A stretch of 64,000 nt of DNA from Linyphia triangularis (Eukaryota; Arthropoda; Arachnida; Araneae; Linyphiidae): positions 4,814,201 to 4,878,200 of the forward strand of contig OZ021730.1 in NCBI GenBank assembly GCA_963978545.1, in the 5' to 3' direction. How positions within the stretch are numbered: the stretch's first letter is position 1; every line of letters starts with the position of its first letter. Shown here one piece after another: positions 22,304 through 33,856 of the stretch. The notes under the pieces are model-generated. The model was given only the letters and a program-made list of their open reading frames with translations, made no database searches and was not told where the DNA came from. Position numbers and translations under genes: made by a program.

Positions 22304-24500
22304 TATATATAGAGAGAGATTATGAATTGTAAAATTTTTAAGAAATTATATTTAAATCACTAATCAGATATATAAAAATCTAACATCATTCAAAGAAACT
22401 AAAATAATAAGATATTTTCTTTGGTTGAAATAGTTAACTACTCATGTGATGTAATATACTTAGAAAATTTAAATACTGAAAAAATGTTTGCTAGGGAACT
22501 TCAAAGAATTGTTTTGAAAATTTGAAAAATGTGGAGTTTGTTACTACGTGAAATTGAACATCATCTGGACAAACTAAATTATACGTGAAATTTTTAATTT
22601 GAGAGGTGTTGACAATATATCATTAATATAGAGATTTTTAACTTCCACCCATAATTTCTAAATAACTTATACATAAATAACTTATACATTTCAGAAAACT
22701 GAAACGGAATGTGTTTTACAAGACGCTTATTTTGTAAGATAAATGTTCAATATTATTATAACTGAGCGAAGTTCAATCCGGAAAAACTTGTACAAGATAC
22801 TTATATTTTGAAAATAGTTTGAAGTATCTTTTTAAATTTATGAAGGCTCACTTTTGAAAGACAAAAATAAAACCGATATTACTCATGAGAATTAACACAT
22901 ACATAAAATTAGTCAAACAAAGTGAAATTTTCATTGCTTGTAAACGATAATTTTTCAGGGAAGTAGAATTTAGTTAGGAAATTTTTGCAAACTTTTTCAA
23001 CTTTAAACCAAGTATTATGTAAAATTACAAATTACGATAGGAAATAGCATACTTCATAATCTTTAGAATCGAAACAAGTCTTGCAGTTAAGCTAAATTTA
23101 TTTCTCAAGGAATTGAAAGCATACCAGAGAAGTCCTTCTCATTTCGCATCTTTTTTCATGTTGCAAGAAGATATACTTTGTAAAAGACCGTCGTAGCACT
23201 TAATAAAAATCAGTAAAAATAAATATGTTTTCTATGGCAAAGATAAAACTTCACAGCTTAATTACTGAAATTTAACTAATATGCATGTGGTTTATTCATA
23301 TAACTCGCATGTGCTTCAAATGTTGAAATGTATTTGTCAGTTGAAATCAAGCATATCGAAAATAAATGCTATCTACCTTATCAAGTCGGAAATTACTATT
23401 GAATAAACTTTACATGTAAAACATTGTCATGTTAAAAAGAAAAATCTTCAAAAATGTAAATGATAATTTTACTGTTGGAACATTAATGATGAATAATTTA
23501 TGATTTTAATTCGAGGCAAAAGTTTTATTGTCTAACATAGAACTTACACATTAGCAGGAATACGAAAAATAAAATTTTTATAACCTATCATGCTTGTCGA
23601 AAATTGAATTTATTAGCTTTTGTAATAGATTTTTATTTTCCAAATTTCTAAATTTTTTCTTCCCAGTGCAGTAAAATTAAGTTCATGTGTAATGAGTAGG
23701 TTTTTAGATGAATCTTATAAATTAAATTAAATTATTATGAACTAAAAGATTGAGTGAATTGAATATTTTAATGATGTAAATTTAAACTGTGATTTGAACT
23801 GATACATACTATAACTGAAAAGAAGTATGACATTGTGACAGATGAAGAGAAAATCGAAGTTGATAGAAATGTGTTGAAAAAGTTAAAGATGACAAGAAAT
23901 TCGAGCGTGAATGAGAATTATCATTGACTTATATTAAATTCGATTTTCTAGCTTATGACAAGAAAATATACTCTTTCTTATTAAAAACCAACCTGATGTC
24001 TTATCATAGAATGATAAAGATAAAATCTCTATACATAAAAAAAAAAAAATTAAAAAAAAAAAAAATTCAAATTTCTTTAAATTCATGTATAATGTGAGAA
24101 GTTTTGCTGTAAGTGTAGAAGATACAACATTGAAAGATGTGATTGTTTCGAAGTACTTTATCAGAAATAAAAATGTGTTGAGGTCCACTATAAAAATTTT
24201 TAGTAGATAGTTTAAACAAAAGTAAAAATCTAACATGCTTTTAAGTGGGAACATATATATTAAAACTATAACACATTAAACAATTTATATTATGCCATCT
24301 CAGTTGGGGTATCAAACCACAGCTAAACTTGATTCATTGCGGCTATGACAGTGCGGTAAAGATCAAAGGATTTCAAATACCACCTTAGTCTGACCGTTTA
24401 CCACTAGATGGCACTGGTCTAGTAGGATAGTTTTGAATCATTTCGCTTTGACTTTTCATGCTTTAATAGGATGTTGCTACCTTTTTGTAAGGGATTTTTG
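22304..24500. other. Long AT-rich intergenic stretch
   Basis: No repeat or known domain seen. A short Lys/Glu-rich open frame at about 23805-23926 (EKKYDIVTDEEKIEVD and onward) is coding-like in composition but has no ATG near its start and no recognisable identity. Poly-A interruptions lie at 24039-24064. Confidence 0.45.
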
Positions 24501-24537
24501 TAATTATTTACTCTTTTAATTTCCAAAACATTACAAA

Positions 24538-24640
24538 TTGCCGGTCTATTGCTGTGTACCTTTATGTAAGTCAAATAGTGCGGTCGATAAAATATCTTTT
24601 TACGAATTCCCAGCTCATTTAGAACTAAATCGTGTTCCAT
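24538..24640 (+). pseudogene. THAP-type zinc-finger N-terminal fragment
   Basis: The frame reads PVYCCVPLCKSNSAVDKISF, then YEFPAHLELN, matching the N-terminal half of a THAP domain (Cys-x4-Cys, then F-EFP). The expected initiator ATG is TTG here (24538). Sequence after LELN does not resemble the rest of a THAP domain. It resembles the fragments at 14406 and 35423 in content but not in flanking DNA. Confidence 0.6.
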
Positions 24641-26137
24641 TAGATAAACGGATGCTTTTTGAAACTGTTCAAGAAATAATATCCTTTAAATTCAATTCTT
24701 TTCATCCAAATTTATTCGGAATTGAAATTATAGGATTAGATAGTCTTTTCTATATTATTTTAATTTTTTTGTTTTAATTTTTTGAGTAAGATATCTATAT
24801 CATCATACTATATTTTACACTGATGTTCCAGTATTTTCATCAATTAAATTTGATTATATTTATTTTTACTTCCTTTTTTTTTAATTCATTTACTAGTTAA
24901 TTTATGAAATTAGACCATTTTATAACAGAATTTAACAATTAACTTTTGGTTTTATTCTGGAAAAGAAATGGTCAATTACTTGCATGGCTGAGGTCAATTA
25001 GTAATGTCTACGTGGTCAATTACTGGCAAAATTGCTTTTGGTAAGAAATTCTGATGATATATTAAATTGTAAAAAGGACTGGAACATCATGTTAATTTAT
25101 TATTGAGCTTCAATAATCAATTGATATTTTGGGAAGTTTTCATAGTATTCCGTAAATAATTTTTCAAGAAGAAAAAAAAATGTAGAAACTTGCACTAAAT
25201 GGTCAATTACTAGTAGGTTCACCCTAGTATTAACAAACTAATGAACTAAATCAATTATCTATTTGCATAATGCTATGTAAAAATGCTATGTTTCGTTTTA
25301 CGATTTGTTTGTTTTGGTTGATGGTTACGTTTTTCGTCACTACCCCGAATTGGCGCTGTCCTAGTAGAAAATTGATCTCGTAGGTTGGTCGTCGCGAAAT
25401 CAGCCAGTGTCAAACCTTATTCCTTCTTGAATCGAGTTTAGCCTTGATCAAACTGAATAACATGAAAACAACCACAAACTGAATAAACATGAAAATTGTC
25501 AGCATATATGGAAAAGTTTCGTTTAATTTTTATATAAAAAATATAATAATAACATACGTTAAGATCACGAAACTTGCTTAATTATATACGGATAAGAGCA
25601 ACCAATGTTGCTGGGAGATATTCACTTGATGGTCATTATCCCATGAAAATATTGATAGAGGATGCTTATATTTTCTCATGCTAATTCTAATAGTATTCCA
25701 CGTAACTTCAACTGTATATGTTACTCTATAGATTTATTTTTAAATATATTGACTTATGCAAAATCATCCTTCAATATAAAAATGATAATAGTAAGAATAA
25801 TATAAAAGCAATAGATACCAAGCATTGATTTAAAGTATATTTATTTAGACTTAGCATTAAATCATATGCTTGAAACGAAAATTGCTTCGAACCAAAATTT
25901 AACTATCCATTTTAACTATCCGTAAAATTTTTCTCATACACATTATAAGTGTTCTCCAATCAGGTGTAGAATAGTTGAAGATATCGGCCTCTTTCTAAAT
26001 ATTAACAGGTGACTCTTGAAATATATATATACTTCAAAGAATGTATTCAAGTCAATATGCATATTTAAATACCGAAACTTTTGTCAGTTTAATAAATGTG
26101 TATTTAAGTTATAAAACTTGTCGTATGTATTGAAAAA
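24641..26137. other. AT-rich intergenic DNA
   Basis: Three loosely repeated tggtcaattact strings at about 24968, 25011 and 25200 are the only pattern noticed. There is no supported gene. Confidence 0.45.
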
Positions 26138-26350
26138 TCATGTTAAGCAACACCTGTTTCTGCATCTTCTTGGTACTGCTATCCGTGTTTTGCCGGCACG
26201 AAGTACTGGTGATCCAGTTTTCTCGAATTTTTTAGTCATTTCTATTAGTGCTAGAGTCGACATTGAGCCTTTGCGTGGTTTGTTAAGCCTTCGAAATTCT
26301 CTTAGAGTCGCCTCGGTACTATACTGTCTAGTGTAGAGCATTTTTATCAA
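26138..26350 (-). pseudogene. Mariner/IS630-type transposase HTH fragment (DUF4817-like)
   Basis: A 70-codon minus-strand frame contains EATLREFRRLNKPRKGSMST and KKFEKTGSPVLRAGKTR. These match the N-terminal helix-turn-helix of an arthropod transposase family (consensus form: ALREFRRLKGLRRGPMS, then KFEETG). A related copy, further along the same protein, is at 56.5 kb on the plus strand. Catalytic sequence is absent; the frame ends in AT-rich DNA. Confidence 0.65.
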
Positions 26351-27636
26351 TAATGCAAGAACGATGCAATTTTGAACTCATCCAGATAATCAACGAATTG
26401 GTGACTGAATGTTCGCGCTTTTCTTTTAGAAGGGAAAGGGGGGGGGGGGGACTGCTGTCGCGAACACGTTACGAATTTTGCATAATTATAATTTTCAAAT
26501 GTCCCCGTACAGGAGAGAAGAGCCGAAATTTTTCCGATCGGCGAATTTTTATACTTTTTTCTGAGAAATTCGCCTTAGCCCTTGCAGTCGTCATACGTAA
26601 TGCAATTTCATTTCGCTCATTGCTTTCAGCTGCATACGCTACCAAACAGTAAGATTTATTTTATGGCCACTCATTAAACTAGACAGTACAGCTTCACCTT
26701 TCTCATAGGCTTTCAATCCATTTTGGCGCTGTAAAAACGTTTTGCTCGCCAACATCCACTGATCTCTAGGCACCATCGGAGTGTCCTGTGCAATCACTAG
26801 GCCCGTCATCAGTGTCTGTAAAAAAATGGGTCTGTCCAGTACGGAATTTTTTTTTTTTTTTTTACTTTTTAATGTGATATTTTTTTTAGATTTAAGGTTA
26901 GATGTATATCATTATTTCAGATGTCCTTTTCTATTAAAATACTAATTATATTCCAGACATTCTTTATTTTGCAATTTATATTTCTGTGTTTTAGTTTTTA
27001 GAACAAGCTAAAAATGGTTTATAGAAACCAAGTTCACCAAAATAAGAAAGATTAGTAGAAGCGGAGAAAATTTAATTATACTTATTATGAAAAAACTTTA
27101 ATTATAAAAATTAATTAATAAATCAAACTATTTTGATATTGAAACTAATTTTTGAATATGAATATTAATATAACGAAATATATAAATTATTAAAATTAAT
27201 TATTAAATTTATTTAATTACTTACTAATATTTTTTTATTACTATTAGTAATTATTAAAATTTGGATTAATGATTATATTGGAAATTTTGTCAGGCATATA
27301 TCAAAAATCTCCAGGCTATTTTTATTTTGCAGTATTATGCGCCTTGAACTACTAAAATTTTTTCGCACTATTCTTGTAGCAAATTGCAAACATAAAAAAT
27401 AAATATTCATTTAATATCGAAAAAATGGGCTATGGAACGGCGTCGTCTGTCTGTACGGCAATTAAGCCCTTATTTATAAATTCAGAATTTAATCTCGTTA
27501 ATTGTTTTGAAAAGTACCGTTCACATTAATTTGTGGTTGCTTGGCATATATTTACTTTAAATATGGCTGCTGTCAGTGAAGGTGCCGTTAGAAAGTTAAT
27601 GATTAGTCAACTATTAAATTATAAAAATTAACCCTA
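26351..27636. other. Intergenic DNA
   Basis: A 99-codon plus-strand ORF at 26353-26652 spans a poly-G run and is not recognisable. A T-run lies at 26849-26866. The rest is AT-rich with nothing supported. Confidence 0.45.
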
Positions 27637-28770
27637 CAACTCCCTTGCAAATAGTCATGAAGAAGCCTAATTTAAAGGATAATTTCTGCACTCTTCTCTA
27701 TAAACATTAAAAATGCTTAAAAAAAATTTAATCGAAAGACGTGTTTTGAGAATCCATTCAGCTTTTTAGACCTTAGGAACTCAAATGTATCTGATTGCAC
27801 AAAAATATTTCTAAAGTAGCATAAATTATAATATTTTTTTTTTTTCGTTTACACCATGACCATCTCCGGAAATGGCAAACGCAAGTACACTATACTCCAT
27901 CCCCCCCCCCCCCCTTCTCCACAACTCCCTTGCAAATAGTCCTGAAGAAGCCTAATTTAAAGGAAAATTTCTACACTCTTCTCCATAAACATTATAAATG
28001 CTTAAAAAAAATTTAATCGAAAGACGTGTTTTGAGAATCCATTCAGCTTTTTAGGCCTTAGGAACTCGAATGTATCTGATTGCACAAAAATATTTCTAAA
28101 GTAGCATAAATTATAATAATTTTTTTTTCGTTTACACCATGACCATCTCCGGAAATGGCAAACGCAAGTACACTATACTCCATCCCCCCCCCCCCCCTTC
28201 TCCACAACTCCCTTGCAAATAGTCCTGAAGAAGCCTAATTTAAAGGAAGATTTCTACACTCTTCTCTATAAACATTATAAATGCTTAAAAAAAATTTAAT
28301 CGAAAGACGTGTTTTGAGAATCCATTCAGCTTTTTGGGCCTTAGGAACTCGAATGTATCTGATTGCACAAAAATATTTCTAAAGTAGCATAAATTATAAT
28401 AATTTTTTTTTCGTTTACACCATGACCATCTCCGGAAATGGCAAACGCAAGTACACTATACTCCATCCCCCCCCCCCCCTTCTCCACAACTCCCTTGCAA
28501 ATAGTCCTGAAGAAGCCTAATTTAAAGGAAGATTTCTACACTCTTCTCTATAAACATTATAAATGCTTAAAAAAAATTTAATCGAAAGACGTGTTTTGAG
28601 AATCCATTCAGCTTTTTGGGCCTTAGGAACTCGAATGTATCTGATTGCACAAAAATATTTCTAAAGTAGCATAAATTATAATAATTTTTTTTTTCGTTTA
28701 CACCATGACCATCTCCGGAAATGGTAAACGCAAGTACACTATACTCCATCCCCCCTCCCCTTCTCCACAT
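27637..28770. repeat. Tandem repeat, four units of about 283 bp
   Basis: Units start with caactcccttgcaaatag at 27637, 27922, 28205 and 28487 and end in a catccccccc-ttctcca poly-C block of varying length. Each has cgaaagacgtgttttgagaa and gtttacaccatgaccatctc in the same place. The last three units are nearly identical and the first is slightly diverged. The array abuts, with about 170 bp between, the inverted-arm element that starts at about 28940. Confidence 0.93.
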
Positions 28771-28939
28771 CACACAACTCTTTGCTGGCAAGTTCAGTCC
28801 AGCAAACTTGTAGAGAGAGAGAACAAAGCTATAAGATTTTGCGATCATTGTGTGGTGCAAAAGACATCGTTGGATATTAGCGTGCATAACCTCTTCACAG
28901 CTATAAAAGAGATGGAAAACTCGTGAAAACAATGACTAT
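28771..28939 (+). other. Coding-like segment between tandem array and inverted-arm element
   Basis: The frame ending at 28926 reads ENKAIRFCDHCVVQKTSLDI, then SVHNLFTAIKEMENS and a stop. It looks protein-like (a Cys-x2-Cys pair, no low complexity) but I cannot name it. It could be part of the neighbouring element or a separate remnant. Confidence 0.3.
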
Positions 28940-29289
28940 TAGTCTGGGCGCTAATGTCGAAAAAAGTGGTCCCGTGGGCCACTTCATGATGCAAACATGT
29001 GGGTGGTGTCATTCGCTTCGTATTAATGCGTAGAAAATGAATTCCAATGGTGGGTATCTGGCATCCGGGTATGAGTGGCGCTACAGTCGAAAATCCAAAA
29101 TGGCCGCCTCCTTACCATCTAACGTAGGTTTTTGCCGAATAATGGCTTTTCAGCTCATTTTATCAAATAGTTGACTATTAAGTAACTTGTAGGAAATTCC
29201 TTTCCAATGGTATATAACACATGTATGTTTGGTAAAATTACAAAATTCAAAATGGCCGCCGGATTGCGATTTTAAGTATGTTTTTCATG

Positions 29290-29475
29290 TTGATTGACTG
29301 GTTTGAGCGCTCAATGTCATATACTTGTGCACAATAACGGCTAATCAGTCCGGGACCTGCAACTTAATGTGGATATCGAAACGCAAAGAACATCCATGCC
29401 TAATCCGGGATTCGAACCCGTCACCCTTAGCATGCGAAGCCAGAGTTAACTACACAGCCATCAGGTCAGTTAGAA
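29290..29475 (-). mobile_element. SINE family 2 copy in left arm
   Basis: The minus-strand head has B box gggttcgaatccc (about 29409-29421), then ggcatggatg and a body with cggactgattagccgttatt. It matches 32290-32469 in opposite orientation, so it is part of the inverted arm. The minus strand starts atggctgtgtagttaactct. Confidence 0.8.
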
Positions 29476-29479
29476 AGGA

Positions 29480-31735
29480 AGACTGGGATTTGCACTTGGC
29501 AGCCACACAGGACTTCATAAAGTATGCCTTTGATCGACTAAACTCTGCAAAAATGATTCTACTGTACTTGATGGATTTATTATAATGCATACAACTATAT
29601 GGCATGAATTGCAGCAAGGAAAGTGGGTAGTCAATGAAACCAAAATATTGTTTTACGCTTTAGAAGCCGATGAAGCTCTAGGGCACCAGAATAGAAAACT
29701 TAAAAGTCCAAGGTGGACTTACAGGCATCACTCTAAATGAGAATGCTCGGACAAGATTCTTTCTGGCAGATCCGGAACTCACAATAATTGCTGTAGCAAT
29801 CGAAGCAATGATTAAAAATGCCACCCCAAATGCAAAGTGTCATCATGAACATTGCCTATCGGTTCGCAAGTGTCAGGATCACAACGTTGAAAATTTGATA
29901 GAGGTTTTTAAATCGACAACCAACCCTTTTAAATGCAACACAGAACATCTTATACATCTGGTGACTAAGCAAGTTCTTACCGATGATGTTCAAAAAGACA
30001 ATTGTACAGTTGCTGATATTGGTGAGAGTCTTCTTTCCAAATTCATTGAGAAAGGCATTAAAATTATCAACCAACTAACAGTACCAACAGAAAAATCAGT
30101 ACCATCAAAGCCTTCAGTACAGTTTTGGGCACCAATGTAAAAGGCAAAATTTAAGCCTGTAAATCAGCATTCAAAAATTTTAAAGTAATATTGTAGGAAA
30201 AAGTGTTTTTTCAATATTTTCTATCAATTCTATCAATTTCTAAACTGATGATTGCAGCAAGAAATCGGTGTGATATAGATTTGAAGGCAACTTTTTATCG
30301 TTATGAAATCTCATTATTGCCACCTGCTTTGTTTCCCCTACATGTATGTATGCATTACTGTTCGTAAAAAACAAGTTTATAGGTATCCTGGAGGAGCTTC
30401 CTCAAAATCTACACCCTTCATCTAATGAGAAAAACAAATTCTCACACAATTCATTTCCAGTAGAAGAAGCGGCACAAACTGTTGCAGTAATTGATGGAAT
30501 GGCAGAGCTGCATTCCATTGATAAATCTAAGACTGGCAAGACTTCTGAAGAACTTGCAGATCACTTTTTTAGACAAATGTCAAAGAAGTTTGGTATGTAC
30601 AAAGAGGTTCACATAATATTTGACACCTACAAACAGAATTCGCTGAGGACATCGACAAGGGTAAAACGTCAGGGTGAATCGGTCCATATCCAATACAAAG
30701 TGCATCCATCAATAATTATCCTTAAATTAAACATGCACCTGTCACTTTATTTTTTTTACCAGATTATGGACTATGCAGTCATTAATAATAATTTGATTTC
30801 AGTTGGATAAATCATGCAAATGCAAGCCATATAGACGTGTCTTGTCTTGAAACTACGCAGGAGGAAGCAAATACTAAAATAATTTTGCACAGTATACATG
30901 TTGCTTCCAGAGGTATTAGCAAGATTCACATATACTTTCCAAACATAGATGTATTAGTACTTGCTCTTCGGAGATATTCAATGCTTCCAAGAGAATCCGC
31001 ATTATAGTGGGTAGAAGCAGAAACAATTTTTTAATTCATCTTCAGCCAATCTGACATGCTAGGGCGCAATAAGGCTTCAGAATTACCAGGACTTCACGCC
31101 CCTTTTGGTGCTGATTTCACAGGATCATTTGCTGGAAAAGGAAAGATTATATGGTAGAATGCTTTTTATGCAGCTAGTGATAACATTATAGCTGCACTGG
31201 GCCTTATGAGTCATTCTGAAACCATTTCCACAGAAATGTTACCAACGTTGGAGGCATTTGTTTGTCAGGTGTATGTACCACGAACCAAAATGACAGAAAT
31301 CGGTCATTGGGGAGGTGAGATGGTGGCTCTTCACTAAAAAAAAGAAAAGAAAAAAAGACGGGAACATCTTGCACCAACAAAAGAATCTCTCTGTCCAGGT
31401 CTTTTGCATGCACACTACCAAGCAATGATTTGGACACAAGATACTCGACAGCATCCTGACATACCTCAACCTATTGATTTTGGCTGGTCACTTGTAAATG
31501 GGAAATTTGAACCTATTACGTGTCCAGAACCTTGTGCTCCGCACGGGCTTTTAGAGTCGACTAGATACGCCTGCCTGAAGCGTCGGTGTGCCATTCCCTG
31601 CCGATGCAATCTCACCAATCTGCCTTGCACAGAGATGTGCTCATGTGGTGGAGATGATGACTTATGTGACTATACTGTTATTGTTGACCTGATGATGAAT
31701 GATAATGGGGAGGATGAAGATGTTAATCTAACTTG
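29480..31735 (+). pseudogene. FEN1/PIN-like nuclease with Cys-rich C-terminus, decayed
   Basis: Pieces in order, across several stops and frameshifts: WDLHLAATQDFIKYAFDRLN (29488 on); GGLTGITLNENARTRFFLAD (about 29724); a 110-codon block ending PSVQFWAPM (29808-30140); VAVIDGMAELHSID and VHIIFDTYKQNSLRTSTRVK (30346-30700); TTQEEANTKIILHSIHVASR, then NIDVLVLALRRYSML (about 30850-31000); ELPGLHAPFGADFTGSFAGK (about 31085); and a C-terminus with CLKRRCAIPCRCNLTNLPC, then CSCGG (31404-31736). The acidic signposts (DG, EEA-D/N, D/N-x-DVLVL, GxD before a GKGK turn) follow the order in FEN1/XPG-type nucleases. The family occurs as uncharacterised proteins in animals; the nuclease reading is inference. 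Confidence 0.6.
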
Positions 31736-31989
31736 ATGATAAGGACAATCTTAATATTGTTTACACCATTTGTTACATATGACAAAAACTATTACACTGT
31801 TACACTCTTCTGTAACATTTGCATTCCAAGTATGTATTAAAAAGCTTTGTCGTATCAATTTTGAACTGTCGTAGTTTATTATCAGTCTGTTGTACTTATC
31901 AAAAGTGTCAATGCTTTATTTTATTGCCCAATCTGTAAATATTAACTGTCCGTGATGTTCATTTATCTTACAATATAATGTGGAAACTA

Positions 31990-32690
31990 TTATTAGAGTC
32001 CCAAAGAGGTGGCCACTAATGGCGTCCTTTTGAAATTTAAATCTTGAATTGACAATGTAAAGGTCTATTACTTTCAGAAAGCTTTGTTATTTCCAAAAAG
32101 TTTTCTAATAACCAACATGCTCAGATAGCGTACCCGAAAGCTATTATTCTGAAAAGATATTCAGGCAATGGTGATGCTGGGGCCATTTTGAATTTTGACT
32201 TAGGCAGATATACCATTATAAAAGTCATTTTATTTCTTACAGTGTATAAAGCGCTCTGAGAAGCAATTATTCTGAAAAACGTTCTGCCCACTTATGGCTG
32301 TGTAGTCAGAGTTCTAACTTCGATTGCTAAGGGTACCGGATTCGAATCCCGGATTAGGCATGGAATTTATTTGTAGTTCGGCATCCACGTTAAGTTGAAG
32401 GTCCCGGACTGATTAGCCGTTATTGTGCACAAATATATGTCATTGAGCTCACAAACCAACCAATCAACCTGAAAAACGTACTTAAAAATGTGATCCAGAG
32501 ATCATTGTGAATTTTGTAATTTTACCTAACATACATGTGTTATATACCATTAGAAAGGAAATTTTATTTCCTACAAGTTTTTTAATAGTTGATAAAATGA
32601 GCTGGAAAGCCCTTATTCGGCAAAAACCTACGTTAGATGGTATGGAGGCGGCCATTTTGGATTTTCGACTGTAGCGCCACTCATTCCCGG
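31990..32690. repeat. Degenerate subrepeats of the right arm
   Basis: Units of roughly 150 bp, at about 31995-32145, 32155-32290 and 32470-32690, share a ggcc(g)ccattttg start, a tataccatta-aaag-atttta-ttc-taca block and a cttattctg-aaaa end. Only the outermost unit is also well conserved in the left arm. Subterminal repetition is common in DNA transposons. Confidence 0.5.
32290..32469 (+). mobile_element. SINE family 2 copy in right arm
   Basis: Plus-strand head cttatggctgtgtagtcaga, B box ggattcgaatccc (about 32339-32351), then ggcatggaattt, the body cggactgattagccgttatt and a ccaaccaatcaacc tail. It mirrors 29290-29475. Confidence 0.8.
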
Positions 32691-32956
32691 ATGCCAGATA
32701 CCCACCATCGGAATTCATTTTCTACGCATTAATACGAAGCGAATGACACCACCCACATGTTTGCATCATGAAGTGGCCCACGGGATTACATTTCCTCCCG
32801 GACTATATCGCTTAGATACAAATTGTTTTTAAATATACCTTTTCTATAGGAAGAAGCACTTCATTAATTTATTTTTTCATTCATATGTACATGAACTCCG
32901 CAGGGATCTAAATTTCAATAAAATAGAGAATATAAAAATGAGTGGTATTTATCACT

Positions 32957-33842
32957 TAAACTTAAAAAATTTATTTTTCTGGGTATTGGCCCGAAGGCGC
33001 TATACCCATTCATCTTATATGGTTACAATCGCTGAGGTAACATATATCTTGTAATGACATGGAACAAGACAGTTGAAACTTAACACAATCAAACGTAATA
33101 AAAAACTTAACAACTAACAACGGGGCCAAAGGCAATCTGTAGAACATGTCTTGTGTTGGTTTAACAGGCAAAGAATAAAATGAAGATCGCAATAACAGAG
33201 TCATGATGGTAACAAAAACTTAACAGCAAACTTATCAATTAACAGACGGGGCCAGTGGCATTTTCTTGATTACAGGTCGGGTAACTAAATGAACATATGG
33301 TGAGATTACAGTCAAGTTAACATGAAAAAACATGAAGCACGGTGAAAATAAAGGTTGGGGGCACATATGAATAACAGTAAATTACACGGTGAATTAGAAG
33401 TAGAATGAAAATACAATTGGTAATAAGCACAATCACTTGGTTACATCAGAGTATGAAGAGATGACAAACATTTGTCAGTTGAGGATATGAAGCACTTGGT
33501 TAAAACATGAGTGAGACTATGTGAGTGAAACAGTTGAGCACGGTGAAAAACAGGTAGGTAGAAATATACAGGTTATAATTATTTACAGGTGAGACTTGTT
33601 GAAGGCCCTGGAAAGGGGGGCATCTGACATCATGAAGACAGCAAAGGGGCGGTACCTTTCGTCTCCTGGAATGATCTCGTAGAGTAGAGAGTCATAAATG
33701 ATGGAGTTGGGGTGATTTGCTCCTCTGAAGAAGGTGATGTTAAGCTTGTATAGATGATGTTGGATGAGGTCGATTTTCAGGTCACTGTGAATGCGGGAGT
33801 TCCTGACATAGGTTGAGGCATTTACCATATGTCTCAGGGTCT
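32957..33842 (-). mobile_element. 5'-truncated jockey-type LINE with target duplication
   Basis: The fragment is bounded by a 14-bp direct repeat tggtatttatcact (32943-32956 and 33843-33856). On the minus strand it begins in the last 85 or so codons of ORF2 and runs through a 3'UTR of about 600 bp. It ends in the GC hairpin motif gcgccttcgggcc (about 32988-33001) and an AT-rich tail. Truncation at the 5' end with a perfect duplication is the hallmark of target-primed reverse transcription. Confidence 0.9.
33583..33842 (-). pseudogene. C-terminal end of jockey ORF2 (RT protein)
   Basis: The frame reads RHMVNASTYVRNSRIHSDLK, then a block ending PGDERYRPFAVFMMSDAPLS and a stop. It aligns without gaps to the last part of ORF2 at 49.7-52.5 kb (RNMVDASTFVRNNLIHRDLK; RNRPYAEFVLTDAVMTKRFN). 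All catalytic RT motifs lie upstream and were never copied. The few residues before KTLRHM belong to the target duplication. Confidence 0.9.
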
Positions 33843-33856
33843 TGGTATTTATCACT

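Larger units (their letters stand above)
28940..32805 (+). mobile_element. Candidate DNA element with about 0.5-kb inverted arms and a nuclease-like gene
   Basis: The left arm (28940-29475) is matched by the reverse complement of 32285-32805. Shared blocks include cccgtgggccacttcatgat, gcattcgct/tgacaccacccacatgtt, aatccaaaatggccgcc, catctaacgtaggtttttgc and tatataacacatgtatgtt. Both arms end inward in a SINE family 2 copy in mirror orientation. The outer ends read tagtctggg and cccggacta; a short TAT on each side could be the target duplication. Between the arms is a decayed gene (29480-31735). The layout fits a DNA transposon carrying its own gene, but the superfamily is not recognised. Confidence 0.65.
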
